Below are positions 30,331-42,515 of a stretch of DNA of 64,000 nt, piece by piece. Numbering within the stretch: the stretch's first letter is position 1; each line of letters begins with the position of its first letter. The stretch lies in NCBI RefSeq assembly GCF_043290135.1, contig NC_134705.1, forward strand, positions 54,963,771 through 55,027,770, written 5' to 3'. The position numbers and the translations under genes were made by a program. Below the pieces are notes generated by a model, which did not search any database, had not been told where the DNA came from, and saw only the letters and a program-made list of their open reading frames with translations. Origin of the DNA: Rhipicephalus microplus. Taxonomy: Eukaryota > Arthropoda > Arachnida > Ixodida > Ixodidae.

Positions 30331-30575
30331 CAAATTGCTTAATGTGCTGTCAGCATCAAATGAAACTCGAACAGCGGCAAGCCTTTGCGATAGTGTAGTG
30401 CGTGCCGTCCAGTTATCACAATTGACAGGCACGGGCATCCTGTTCAGCAGCTTTGCGCATATATGCGTGCCTGTTCGTTGTGACAAATGGACGGCGTGCA
30501 CTGTACCATGGCGAAGGTTTGCCGCTGTTCGGGTTTCATTTGACGTTGATAGTACACCGTCTCTGCCAATTCACG
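30331..30575. repeat. Long inverted repeat (foldback or MITE-like)
   Basis: Left arm 30331-30433 and right arm 30476-30575 are reverse complements with moderate divergence (for example AAATGAAACTCGAACAGCGG against CCGCTGTTCGGGTTTCATTT). The innermost pair is an exact ACAGGCACG/CGTGCCTGT. The loop is about 42 bp. No coding sequence. Confidence 0.8.
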
Positions 30576-30604
30576 TGCAACTTAGCCTTTGCTTCTTCGC
30601 AAGA

Positions 30605-30845
30605 TAATGCCCCGCCGCGTTGGTCTAGTGGCCAAGGTTCTGGGCTACGGACCCGCGGGTCACGGGATAAAATCACGGCGGCGGCGGCTGCATTTTCGAT
30701 GGAGGCGAAAATGCAGTAGGCCCGTGTGCTCAGATTTGGGTGCACGGTAAAGAACCCCAGGTGGTTGTGAATTCCAGTGCCCTCTACTACGGCGTCTCTC
30801 ATATTCATATGATGGTTTCGGTACGCTCAACCCCACATATCAATC
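30605..30845 (+). mobile_element. Ruka-like SINE
   Basis: Same family as 28750-28987, in plus orientation: GTTGGTCTAGTGGCCAAGG head, decayed B box, TTTTCGATGGAGGCGAAAAT, CAGATTTGGGTGCACGGTAA and CTACTACGGCGTCTCTCAT, ending near CAACCCCACATATCAATC. Confidence 0.8.
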
Positions 30846-30854
30846 ATTATTTCA

Positions 30855-31103
30855 TTAGATTCTTGTGCTGTTCAGTAAAGGTTCACACGAGCACTCACTG
30901 TGATGCGGCCAATGCGAACCCCTGCCGCTTCTCATTGACAGCGCATGCTCTTTTAGATGGTCATTTATACATCGGCAGAACTGGTCAATGTACACCTTGC
31001 CATAACTGAGCAAGATCATGTAGACAACACCCACTGAAGATTTTAAAACACTTCTTTTCGTGCTTTTTTTTTTTGCAAAATCGGCACTTGGTGCTTCACA
31101 CAA
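30855..31103 (-). pseudogene. Penelope-like GIY-YIG endonuclease relic
   Basis: 82 codons containing GVVYMILLSYGKVYIDQFCR, the GIY-YIG core with the usual 'GVVYxxPLxCGKxYIGQTGRC' changed at several conserved places (IGQ to IDQ, Cys to Tyr). Followed by HLKEHA and HHSECSCEPLL, where the family has a Cys/His cluster. No RT part is adjacent, so this is a small 3' fragment, unlike the fuller copy at 10923-12839. Confidence 0.75.
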
Positions 31104-31418
31104 ACTAGCACAATTACGCGAAAGCCACTGATGTGCCGAGAAGGCGACAGGGAATTCAAAATGAGAGGCCAGGTTCTTTAACGAATGAGCCAGTCTGTGT
31201 ACATAAGAACGGACAACAGGGTGCTCTTTCTGTGTTTTTACGTTGTATCTGAATTGCTATTGGCATCATGTAAAAAGTGCCTCAATAAAGTTTCACGTAC
31301 TAACGTTACGACGTTACACCAAGGAAGGAAAACTTGCAGACACGAGCCTGGATAATTGCACATAAAGTTTTTTCAAGAACATGGTGGTGAAAAGGGCCAT
31401 TGCTAGCTGTAACCTATT
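31104..31418. other. No recognised gene
   Basis: Nothing recognised; may include the decayed upstream part of the minus-strand Penelope fragment. Confidence 0.4.
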
Positions 31419-31600
31419 GTTGGCTCTTAAGTGGTCTTGCCGTGACGTTCTTGAAGAAATTACGAAGGCGAAAATATCCAGGCTCATGTATCCGGGTTTT
31501 ACATCTATAGTTGGCTCTTCAGCGGTCTTACCGCGACGTTCTCGAGGAAATTACCAAGGCGAAAATATCCAGGCTCATGTATCCGGGTTTTACACAATGT
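31419..31600. repeat. Tandem duplication, period 91 bp
   Basis: Two units starting TTGGCTCTTA (31420) and TTGGCTCTTC (31511). Both contain GGCGAAAATATCCAGGCTCA and TGTATCCGGGTTTTACA. About 90% identical by eye. Confidence 0.85.
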
Positions 31601-32332
31601 TTTACACAATTACAATCACATCTTGCGGCAGAAACTACCGCATGACAGCAGACGTAAGGGCTTTATTTAGTAACCCACAATTCAAAAGAAAAAAATCTAA
31701 GAGCCTTGTTTTCCGTGTTGTCGCCACTTGAGGCGCATTGCACGAACATGAAGGCGAAACAACTCAGATATTAATCAGTTCACAATTTTCCTGTGTATAC
31801 ATCCGGTCATGGTCTTTTTCGGCTGCTCTTTTTCGCGCTTCAGCAGGAAGCTGAATGTATCGAGATGCTCACCGACCTTCGTGCCCACTTCCAAACTCTT
31901 GCTATTGCGTTAACTTCTTCACCCTTACGACGAAACTCGCATTTTTTTCTTTCACATGAAAGTGTTTTGGGCCCGCAACCACCAAGATTTCACTGTCAGT
32001 TCTGCGTTATATATATAGCATTGGTGTAATACGCACAAATGAGGAAAACACTTTCCCACGGGGAATCGAACCTATGACCACGCCGTTCACGCCGATACGT
32101 GCCCAAGGCTGTACTGACTACGCCACTGGTGTACTTCGCTATTGTTGGCTCAAAACTCCACAAACACCCTTTATGTCTTTAGCGCATTTCCGCGTAGGCT
32201 GCTCCCTATTGATGAGGTAAAGCACGGCTGTGCCCCCGTCTGTGAGCACTGCAGTTAGGTACTGCGTCATGACACTACCGAGCACCTATGCGGAGCGATG
32301 ACACAGTTATGCGTCTCTAGGTCAAGGAGAGA
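31601..32332. other. No recognised gene; minus-strand tRNA-like SINE head
   Basis: At 32045-32125 the minus strand reads GTGGCGTAGTCAGTACAGCC followed by B box AGGTTCGATTCCCCG at tRNA spacing. The flanks are unrecognised. TATATATA at 32010. Confidence 0.45.
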
Positions 32333-33010
32333 TCTTTAACGCAATAGCGTTAAAGAGCTCGTGCCGCAGAAAACCCGCCACCGGCGTCGGCCCCGTGGGT
32401 GTTGATCAAAATATCGTCTGTGCGTCTGTGACCAAAACATCAAGTTACCGAGATCGCCACGGGAGGCCACTCTATAGTTGTCCACGCATAGGTGCAAGCG
32501 CATTCACACTAGAATTGCTGCGCATTCGAAAAAAAAGAGACAAGAAAGTACTCAGTGTCTCGAGGCGCGGTAGTTTCTTTGCCCTGCCACCCCTCCCTGC
32601 TTAGCTTCCAGAACTTCCGTCGGGACGAGAGAAGAAGCAATGCTAGTGCATCATGCGACAAAGCTTTGCAAATCGAATCCACTCGCATTGGACGGACTCT
32701 TAAAATTTTTGCGGTGTTGAATTCATGAGGCAATACGCTCTTCTAGTGAAGTCATTCCTTGGTCACCTGACAAAAAATGTTTCAGGACCCCTTTAACGCA
32801 TTTTCTTCGACGGATGTCACGACGAAAACGAGCCCATTCAGCGATAATAGTGTGAGCTGGTCCAATCTACTGTGTGCATGTTTGTGTGCGTGCACCTGTA
32901 TGTAACAAAACATATTATAAGTATGCAATTAGCGGTTGAAGGGTGCACTGGGGGCTGGATTTGGCTATTGCGTTCAACTCTTAAAGGTGAAGCTACCGCC
33001 GATGAGGCAC
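32333..33010 (+). repeat. Unnamed interspersed repeat, copy 2
   Basis: Starts with a perfect 9-bp inverted repeat, CTTTAACGC-AATA-GCGTTAAAG (32334-32355), and ends GGCTATTGCGTTCAACTC with TTAAAGGTGAAGC. Both ends match copy 1 at 9628-10260. Internal sequence is poorly conserved between the copies. Confidence 0.5.
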
Positions 33011-34554
33011 CCTAAGACGATGTTTCGTTCTTTGCCTTTTCACTTGGTTTTAGCGTTTCATAGCTTCTTGTTGGACGAGTTTAACTTCCACAATCACCAA
33101 TTCTGATTTTACGCAGCCGTCTGCTTGGGTGCAATAGCACCGACTAAGAAATGTGCTGCGATAATTGCCGCAGAAAGCCAACGATTATAGCGGAGGAGGT
33201 CGTGCCTTTGTGGAGCTCCACAGAGGCCGAAGGGAAGCGCAACGCTTTCACTATTTCGCGACTCAACCAACGAACATCTGCCGGCCGTGCTGCTGAAGGG
33301 CTGCCCAAACGGTTAAACCCAACCGGTTAAAGCATGACTATTTTAACAATGAACGTCATCTAAATATTAGCTTTCGGCGCTTGCCTCACGCTCGCGAGTG
33401 GAGCGCAGCGGTGAGTTCCAAGTTCGCGACACGCTAGAGAGCTAACCAGCTTCGCTGTTCTTTCACTGGTCACATTCATTTCGACGTCAGTTATTTAAAC
33501 TTGTCGAATTAGTCAATAAAGGAAAAACTACGTAGCGGTGCACTCTATGTATTTGCAAACATAAAGAATTTGGTGGCGACACGCTGTTTTTTGTGCGATA
33601 GCTTGAAAGAAATCTGTGCCGAAATCTCGGCGTCGTTGGTAGTGAGGGAAACATAAACGTTGGTTGCGAGCAGAAATAGTGGATTGTTCAAAGAAAAATA
33701 AGAAAATTTTATCATCACGGTGAGAAATGAACGCAAGAGGTCTACGTAGGAAGCAGGTGGTCCACCACGCCGTCAAACCCTAACGCGAGAGTAATTTAAA
33801 AACAAACAAATAAAGGCTACATGTATGCTTCCCGGTGTGAAGAGTGTCAATAGCTAAGTAATATTGCATATCACAATGACCGAATCACACTAGTCGTAAA
33901 AAAGCACGATTTATGCATGAGTAATTGTTTCAAATGTCTACAATTTACTAAGGTGACATGAATAAAGAAATGTCATGATCAACAACAGCACCAACACCGT
34001 ATGCAGCTGAGTAGGTGCTCGCGTTACCTTAACGGCGCGCGAAGGGTGCCTCGACAACTAGCAAAAGCAAGAAAAATGTCCTAAAGGCCATTTCGGAGCT
34101 GTTCTTTAAGGATGCCATTCAAGGATTGGGGCGTACCCAGGGGCGCATCAAATGCTAACACACCCTATGATTCCTCGCTCATATTTTTTTTATTTTTAAA
34201 TGCGCCACGCGTAAAATACGGAAACATACATTTTTCCTCTCTGTTACTGAAGGAAACATCTGAGCACACTACTATTTGAAAGGTCCACTTTACAAGCCCA
34301 AATATATGCCTCACCCTAAGCAAAGGTTGAAGTGCCTACCATAAGGCAAAACCAAGCTAGTGGTCAAAAAGGCGAGAGAAACAAAGTCCTATTACGCAGT
34401 CGCGTTCTAACCTTGCAGGCGATTCTTATGCATACAATTTTTCATTGACGGCTTTAAAAAATTGCCCTAAAAGACATCCAAACCATGCCGCCTTGAAAGG
34501 CGAGACAGTAGTTTTTTTTTTCTAGTGACGAGCTGGCTGGCCAGCTTTGAGCCG
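33011..34554. other. No recognised gene
   Basis: No open frame over 82 codons, no motif and no repeat recognised on either strand. Confidence 0.5.
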
Positions 34555-34725
34555 TCCGGCAAGCTGAAGATGCCGCCCGGATGCAAGGACTTCAAGCTGT
34601 CACCTGAGGCACCGCTAACATAATCGACGGAGAGTGAGAAGGGACAGGGGTTAATCCCCCCTTCCCTCACCTCGCCCGGTAAAACTGCCGGACTCTAAAT
34701 AAAACCTACTCGTTCATTCAATCGT
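34555..34725 (+). repeat. Possible LINE 3' end
   Basis: Ends AAATAAAACCTACTCGTTCATTCA, with an AATAAA signal followed by ATTC-type units. I associate this with 3' ends of I/Jockey-like elements in ticks from memory. No coding part attached. Confidence 0.3.
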
Positions 34726-34764
34726 CTTCACTACCATTCCTACAAGCGCTATCTACTGCTCGCC

Positions 34765-37400
34765 ACATTATCATCATCATCAGCCTGACCACGCCCATTG
34801 CAGTGCAAAGGCCTCTTCCATGACCAGCTAATAAATACGGCCTTGTGCTTTCTGCTGCCACGTTATACCTGCGAACCTCTTAAACTCATCGGTCCACCTA
34901 ACGTTCTGTCTCCCCTTCGTGTGTTTGCCTTCTCTGAGAACCCAGCCAGTTACGCTTAATGACCACCGGTTATCCTGCCTCTGTGCTACGTGTCTTGGCC
35001 ATGTTCATTTCTTCCTCTTGATTTCAACTTTGATATTCTTAATGCCGGTTTCTTCCCTGACGCACTCTCTCTCTCTCTTCTTGTCTCTTAATGTTACGCC
35101 TGTCATATTCTTTTCCATCGCTCAATGCGTCGTTCCTAATTTAAGCTGAGACCTCTTTGTAAGCCAGCAGGTTTCTGTTCTTTAGGTAAGTACCGACAAG
35201 AAACACCTGGTATATACTGCCCTTTCTATGGTTCGTGGCAGACAACCATAGATGACTAGACAATTCCTTCTGATTATGATCTACCCTATCCTTATTATTC
35301 TAGCTATTTCAATCTCGTGGTTCGGCATCACGGTTACTAGCTGTCCATAAGCAGACATATTCTTTTGTCACTCCCACCATCTCTCCACCTATCGCAAAGT
35401 GCTGTTTTTTGCCGAGACTGTTGCCCATTACTTTAGCTTGGTGGATGCAAATTTCCAGACCTACCTTTCTGCTTTCCGTGTCCAGTTCAGTAATAATGAG
35501 GTATAATTTGTGTCTTTGTTACTCATCAAGGTAATGACATCAGTGAATTGCAGGTTACTAAGATACTTTCGGTTATATCTTATCCCCAACTCTTCCTTGT
35601 ATAGGACCCTGAATACCTCAAGTAAACACGCGCTGATTAGCAATGGAGAGATCATGTCTCCATGCTTTGAAGTGTTCTTTATTGGAATCATGGCGTTTTT
35701 TATGGACAACTATGGCGACTGGACATCGACTCTACATTTCTTCCAATATGTCTATGTAGGGTTCGTCGATCCCTTGACTCCGTGTCGCCTAGGATGCTGA
35801 TGTCTCGACTGAATCAAACGTCTTCTCGTAATCCATGACGCCTGTGTATAGGGGTTAGTTGTAATCCGCGCATTTCACTAATATCCGACTGATAGCATAA
35901 TATGGTATATTGTGGAGTAACCTGTGCAAAATCCTGCTTGATCGTTTTACACCATTCTAATGTGGTGTAATTCTATAATTTATTACTTTTGTAAGTAGTT
36001 TTTAGAGAACAGAAGTAAAGCGGATCAACCTATAATTTTTCAGGTCCTTGACGTCTCCTTCTTTTCTGAATAACTATGATGTTGGCGTTTTTTAAGATTC
36101 TGGTACCCTTCCCGTCAAGAGTAACCTTGTATATAAAGTGACCAGTTTTTTGTACCACAGTTTTCGCGCCATCACCAGCAGCTTTGACTATTTGTATTCT
36201 TTATAGGGCTTTCTTTAATTATCCTGTCATGACTAGTAAAATGTCGAATTCTTCCGCAATAATATTGGTTCTCACGTTATCATCCTGGTTGTTTTAGCTT
36301 CGGCACAGCTCTCTGTAGAACTCCTCCGCCACCTCTACTGTCCTATCCCTATGACTGATGGCATTATTTTTCTTGTTCATTATTGCGTATATTCAATTTT
36401 TTCCCATGCACAAGTTTGCGTTCTTAACTTTCAGGCTTCTGCCGCTTTTTACTGCCTGTTCAATTCTTTCTATGCTTTACCTCTTGACGTCGGCTACCTT
36501 ACGTTCATTGATTAACTTCGAAAGCTACACTTGCTCTATTTTTGCATTTGAGGCTTTCATGGTTTCTCGTCTCTTGATGAGAATTTTCGTCTCTGGAGAT
36601 AGTTTTCCAGTATCCAGCCCCGTGGCTGTACATCTGACTTCAATTGCACACTCTTTGCTACTAAGACTGTCGTTCATTGTGAGAACGCTAACGTCGGTTA
36701 TCTCGTTTAGTGCTGCGGATCTATTCTGAAGTGGAACTCTGAATTCTTGTACTTTTCGTGTCACCACCAGTTCATCAATTCACTTCTTGTGGATCAGATT
36801 TTGTCTTTGATTTTTGAAATATAGGTGAATACGAGCTCTTACCATCCTATAGTCAGTGCATCCGATCTTGCCAACTACTTCTACATTCAGTACGATGCAT
36901 GAGCTTGTGCACAGATGTCTGTTTCATTTTTAGTTTTGCCATTAGGGCTTCGCCGCGTCCACATACAGTTAGCTCACCTTCCGAAGATGGTATTAAAAAT
37001 CTTTAATATATTACATTTCGCAAACTATACTAATAACTCCTCTCTTGAATTTCTAGAACGAATGACATATTCTCTCACTGAATGGTCTCCGGCCTGTTTT
37101 TTACATACTTTGGCAATAAAGTTCGAATCAGAATAGTATATTATGCCGTTACGTTTCAGTAACTCATTCTACGCCTTCATAGAAGCGTTCAACCAAATGA
37201 TTATCTTGGCTCAATATAGGTGCATAGGCCGACACCACTTTCATCTCCTTCTTTTTGTTAAACTAAATCATTACACTTGCTATCCTCGCACTGATAGTAT
37301 AGTACACCTATATGTTGCCAGAAATACTTTTGTGTATAAGAAACCCACCCCTTTTATTTTTGTGAGCAATTTCAAGGTATTTCCCCCATCGTAGACGTCG
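34765..37400 (-). mobile_element. RTE/BovB-type LINE, 5'-truncated relic
   Basis: The plus strand begins TCATCATCATCAGCCTGACC ... GCAAAGGCCTCTTCCAT, the reverse complement of the RTE 3' end at 21030-21086. Homology to the 17901-21086 copy can be followed to about 37400, reaching the part of the endonuclease around 'GLLIH' but not the tRNA-like head, so it is truncated there. Older and more diverged than the other copy. Confidence 0.75.
35461..37350 (-). pseudogene. RTE endonuclease-RT relic
   Basis: Recognisable pieces are the RT block YLSNLQFTDVITLMSNK (35461-35709, where the catalytic FADD is changed to FTDV), VQEFRVPLQNR (36525-36767), and in-order endonuclease segments up to ~37350 such as a YAPILSQDN-like piece where the other copy reads AHAPTSSHDD. 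Numerous stops. It cannot encode an active enzyme. Confidence 0.65.
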
Positions 37401-37639
37401 CACACATTGAAGGGCTGCCTTGAAATCACAGAGTTAAACCAACTTGCTTGGAGATATTCTTAAAACAAACTTATTTGTGGCTAGAAGGGCCGGAAGATCG
37501 CAGTAATTGCTTTTGTGACGTGTAAAGTTTAGAACTTGACGGTGATTGACCCCAAAGGCACCCGTCAAACTTCCTGAGACTGAACTACCATCATATCGTG
37601 TCTCAAATCAATAAAACCTGTCATCGCACCACTAACCAG

Positions 37640-38365
37640 CGGTATGACGATCGTTCAAAGGCTACCGGGTCCCAGTGGCATCCGTGACAACCACCTCGTC
37701 GACAGCGCTGCCCTATATGCCCGCTACGGAGCGCCCACACTGCTCATACTCCTGTCAAGGGTCAACGCCGCAAGCGAACGTCACCACACCGCGCATAAAC
37801 CACAATTATGCAATGCTATCTTCCACTGACCTGTACGCAACTCCCATAAAACCTCGGTTTATTACTCCAATTAAAGCTGCCATCAAAAGCTTTGACGTGA
37901 CGCTACAATGCTGTGTTGAGTGTGGGTCAGCGTTGCCTTTACCAATTCATCAAGTTATCGCATTGGTACGACTCACTCCTCCAACTGTGATAACTTCCGT
38001 TGTCTAGAAACTCTCGACCATGTCCTGTGCCATTGTCCAGATCATATGACTCTTCAGTGTACCTTGAAGAGACTAGATGATCGACCCTATACGCTGCAGA
38101 AGATATTGGGTGCGAGGACGTCAAGTAGATCGGCCCAGAAAGCCGCACGGGCCCTATCACGATTCTTGAGGGCAGCATCACTAGGTGGCCTCCTGGGAGA
38201 ACCACACTGTGTGTGATGTGTGTGTGTGCTATGTGTAATATGTATATATTCATCTCTCTCTCTTTTACTCCTTCTTTCATCGTTCCCCACATGTAGGGTT
38301 GCAAACTTGACTTAGTGTAGTTAAGCTCCCTATCTTTTTGATATTTGTTCTCTCTCTCTCTCTCA
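37640..38365 (+). mobile_element. 3' end of an I/Jockey-like LINE (RNase H and Cys cluster)
   Basis: LPGPSGIRDNHLVDSAALYA near 37660 corresponds to the end of a retroelement RNase H domain ('WxPGHSGIxGNExAD'). The segment 37920-38216 carries TLDHVLCHCPDHMTLQ and LDDRPYTLQKILG, the C-terminal Cys/His cluster and tail typical of tick I/Jockey-like elements. The 3' UTR ends in TG- and TC-rich runs (to ~38365) with CCCCACATGTAGGGTTGCAA. Frames are broken and only the last ~700 bp is present. Confidence 0.65.
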
Positions 38366-39186
38366 AATCTATCGTAGCCTAGAACGTGTCCGTTCTTAAG
38401 TACTGCATAAGCCTCACTGGTCCTCCTAAGTTTGCTGAACCCTATTACATCTCAACACCCATCCTCTAATTTCTCGAATACCGCAGCCTATACACGTGAA
38501 ATACCGTTGCTACGCGACAAACCAGGAGACATATTGCTCTTTTTTACTACATGTTGCTGCCTGCGCATTGGCAAACGCCGAAATTGTAGTAAAGCAAGTT
38601 AATCACGCACGATAGTCATAAGCGACAAAACAAAACAGTGCGCACCATATTACTGTTTTATACAGGCCAATCGAAAGCCAATTTCATTCATTGAACTACT
38701 TTGCGTAGAACACAAGGGGATGAAGAAAGGAGAAACGTGAATGAGCGTTGGTGTTTTCTCTGCTGAAATCGCTCATATCACGTTGCGTAATAAACAAACT
38801 TTTTCCCAAAAAGAATTAGCTCTTAATTTGCGCTTGTTCGTATATCTTCCTTCTTCATTCTCACGTCTTCCGCCTAACGTACTTCCATGAGTTAATTCCA
38901 ACTAGGGAGGCTAGCAGTGTTGCTTGAGCCTATTTCATTTTCACTGCCCATGAACAAAAGAGATGGTGTCACGAACAATGCCGCTGAGACGAAGGCAGCA
39001 CTGAAAGATAACTTTACTTCAAAGCTTAGGCGCATTTTATCTACTGGCTGGAGAAATCTGGGGATGAAGTGGTGGTGGCCCGACCATTTCTCAACAAAAC
39101 AGAGCAGATAAGTGATGCTCTGCGTGCTACTGTGCATGAAGCTTTGAAGCTTGAAACACACCTTCTTTTCTAGCCGTTGCGACTAG
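38366..39186. other. No recognised gene
   Basis: Short opposing open frames at 38892-39161 (minus) and 38917-39111 (plus) show no motif. Confidence 0.45.
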
Positions 39187-39420
39187 ATTTCATTATCATC
39201 ATCACCTTCATCACCATCATCAGCCTAACTGTGCCAACTGCTGTAAAGGCATCTGCCATGTTCGCCTGTCAACCCGGTCATCCGCTTTGCGCTGCCACGT
39301 TATACCTGAACACTTCTTAATTTAATCTACCCACTTCATTTTCTGTCTGCCTCTCGCGCATTTGCTTTCTCTTGCAAGAGAGTCACTTACCCTTAATTAC
39401 CAGACTTCAAGCCTCCCTGC
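39187..39420 (-). mobile_element. RTE 3'-end fragment
   Basis: TCATTATCATCATCACC ... CATCATCAGCCTAAC, AAAGGCATCTGCCATG and CTGCCACGTTATACCTGAAC match the first bases of the RTE relic at 34765 onward in the same (minus) orientation. Only the last ~230 bp of the element. Confidence 0.7.
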
Positions 39421-41299
39421 GGTCTAATTGTAACGGTGTTTCAAGCACTGGAGTGGCTATGTAAAGTACTATCTTGCCGGTCTCCTTTCGAGGCCACATT
39501 ACATTCCAGCCGCCAGGGAAAGCGATGTAGAGCGCAAGCGACTCTTCATGAATAAATGGCTGGGTTTTACTGTGAACCCGGCAGCAGACCAGCAAGACAA
39601 TATATTAAGGGGACAGCCCTATACCCGTCAGGTGTTTTAAGTGAAGCTTGTGTACCTTTTCCACCATACCTACAGGAGCTGCTGTAACTATTTCAATATT
39701 ATTGGGATGATGACACGTTCTCCTTCTTAGTAAAGCAGATTTAGCAGCGAAGATCTTATAGCTGATTATTTGAATTTGTTCTTTCATATACCTAAATATT
39801 ATTTATTATTAGCTATTAATTTCGCGTTGCAGAAGAGTACTTCCTCACACAACAACAATTCTGTTTCATGATATTCCATATTACATTATCTAAATACTGG
39901 CTGAACTCTATATTTCGAGATATTGAGGTCGAAGAGAAAAAGAAACTTTGTTTTTAATACTTTATTTGTAACAAAAAAAAATGTGGAAAAGAGTAGGCGT
40001 CACCAAGTAACTGTGACAAAAACACTTTTGCTTACTTTATACTTCAAAGAAAAAACATATGTACAAGTTTATTCTGAGGTAAACGCATTTAACGTTTAAA
40101 ATCGGCACCATTTCAAGAGTACAACGAGATAGAAGCGAATCGACAGACCCACTCAATAGATACCCGCCAGATACTCATCCCTCATATCATTTTTTTTGTG
40201 TGTTCAATCGTCGTGCCTGGCTAGCCTCATTTGTCACCGGCTATGCAGCCGTGTCAACCCAGTACTGTCGACGCAGTTCGAGGGAGCGTAGGCCCTGCAT
40301 TGTGCAGCGCCTCGGCGAAATTTCAAAACACTTCAGCACACACACACGGGTTATTTCACCTGCAATTAAAGTAAACACAGCATCAAGAGGAAAACTTTAA
40401 GAAAGCTTCCATACGGCATTCCGATTAATTGTTATAGTTTCGAGTTCTCCCACGGAAGCATTTCGCAAGTATTCTTGATGAGCTAGTTCATGGTAGTTTG
40501 GCAAAACAGCTTCATTAAGAGATGCTGGAAGATGCTTTTTATGAATGAATGGTTCACAATACACCTGGTTTTGTTCAGTTTAAACCAAGTATCGGCGTCC
40601 GACGCCGTCGAGCAAAGGCCGTCAGATTTATTGGTATAGTTTGGTGCCATGTGGAAATATGTGTACCGGACAACTTTTCGCATGTCCTTCAACCTAGGTT
40701 TATTTCTTAATAGCCCTACTATAACAGTTTTGGTACTTGCTAATGAAGACACCTTTTAGACGTCCCCAGGGAGATATAATTTTTTAAAGCTTCAAGCATC
40801 TGCTATTTCTCTTTTGTGAAGTTTTGGGCCCATTGTTTTCCAAATGTGCAAAATGCAATTTATCTTGCAAGCTATAACTTCTCCATTGGGCTATGATACT
40901 TAAGCTGCAAGGAATCTCTTGCTACCTAAGAATTAGGCCATGGCAGGCCACCACACAAGTATCGAAATATGTCACCTTTAGAGAAAAAATTTTACTAGGA
41001 CACACAAACACCTGACTCTGGTTCAAAAAAGGCTGCAGATTTCAAATAACGCTTTTTTGCTTACCTTGTCGCTTCAAAAAAGCATATCAAGGTTTGTCGA
41101 GGTATTAGGAACTAATTATTGTTATTCTTAATGGTTAGAAAGGGCAGAAAGGCTGCATGCTATGAAAGAATTTATAGTGTGATTTTCTTCAGCATTGCTT
41201 GACGCCCGCGGCGCCATTCTTTCTGTCACGCTTGTTGTGTATTGTGGTATGTTTATCTTGTCCCTATGTGTGTGACGTCTCACCAAAAAAAAAAAAACG
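39421..41299. other. No recognised gene
   Basis: AT-rich. Minus-strand open frames at 39407-39595, 39605-39787 and 40483-40752 have no domain I recognise. The last contains an uninterrupted 89 codons and is the best non-repeat candidate here, but there is no supporting evidence. Confidence 0.45.
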
Positions 41300-41490
41300 G
41301 CTTCGCTCTGTGGTAAAATGGCACGCAGAGGACTCTGATGTGAATTCGATTGTGCCCTTCAAGTTTTTTATTTACTAAGCTTTTTTTTGTTATGTTGTGC
41401 AAGAATGCCTATAAATTGTAGTGGTGGCGGTGGCGGGCAACTCTTGCGCACGCGACCCTTGTTGTGATCTCATAACAAGTTTTATTTTAA
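41300..41490 (+). mobile_element. tRNA-derived SINE, family B, copy 2
   Basis: Decayed tRNA-like head (GCTCTGTGGTAAAATGGCAC, GAATTCGATTG) and the same tail words as 28467-28640: GACCCTTGTTGTGATCTCAT then AACAAG. Flanked by A-rich runs at 41285 and 41492. Confidence 0.55.
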
Positions 41491-41864
41491 CAAAAAAAAA
41501 ATAAAAAGCGTTTGCTACTGGTAGGTAGTGAGATTTAGAGAAGTACCTGTAGCCTATAGTGACCTTCCTAAATGTAGTATGCATATGTGAAACGTAAACT
41601 GCACTCTTCAGTTTTCGTAAAGACTGAACGCACGCGATACTATTTTCAAAGATCTGTTGATAATATTATAACAAATATTTGGAATAGGTGCTATGTTATG
41701 GCTGGACTTCAAAATGACACACTTGCTCAGCATTTCGTTTAGTGCGACACCTGGTTCTCTACTACACTTATGCTATAAAATATTGTATGCACATCGCTTG
41801 CATAGCGGTGGATTCTTAGATTTCATGGCACCTGCATGAGGTTTTCCCGAAATCGTTTACAGCG

Positions 41865-41935
41865 CTGCCGTTGCTTTGTGGTAAAACAGATTACTGCCAC
41901 GTGGACAGCCTAGGTTTCGCACCATCTCAGACCAG
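41865..41935 (+). mobile_element. tRNA-like SINE head
   Basis: GTTGCTTTGTGGTAAAACAG and TAGGTTTCGCACC at tRNA spacing resemble the family B head. No body identified. Confidence 0.35.
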
Positions 41936-42284
41936 CGGTTTCTTTTCTATAATTGCATCCACCTCATTTTAGGTTCTGAAAGGACGCCGATTATGCGCTC
42001 AAGAGCCAAAAGGCCAACTCCAAAAAAAAAAAAAAAGACGCCGACGAGGATACGATAATTCCTTCGTTATATCTGCTGTCTTCTGACATTATCGCACTAA
42101 AATTATGAGCGTACGATTCTCCACGTGGATAATACACGTTTGATATATCTGGGTTTTTATGAGCCAAACACACAATATGATTATGCAACGCGATGCTGCG
42201 AAAATTTCGACAATCTTGTTTTCTTCATAACGTGCACATACACTACGTGGGCGAATTTCGGCACTTCACCTTCATCGATATGCC

Positions 42285-42360
42285 ACCACCGCGGCCAGGA
42301 TCGAAATCGTGATTTTCTGGTCAGTGGCCGAGTACCGTTATCTTTATGGCGCAGTGGCGG
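42285..42360 (-). mobile_element. Ruka-like SINE fragment
   Basis: The minus strand reads CGGTACTCGGCCACTGACC, then a B-box-like TTTCGATCCTGGCCGCGG, as in the head of the SINE at 28750-28987. Only the head is evident. Confidence 0.45.
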
Positions 42361-42419
42361 TGAATATGCGCCCTTACAATAATGGCCATCATATATTATA
42401 TACTACTACATGTATTATC

Positions 42420-42423
<4 letters not shown>

Positions 42424-42513
<90 letters not shown>
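42424..42513. repeat. (TA)n microsatellite
   Basis: About 45 uninterrupted TA units. The poly-(Tyr-Ile) open frames across it are artefacts. Confidence 0.97.

Positions 42514-42515
<2 letters not shown>

Noticed and set aside
40483..40752. 89-codon minus-strand frame as a host gene
   Set aside because: No recognisable domain, splice context or repeat of the frame elsewhere; length is within chance for AT-rich DNA of this size.
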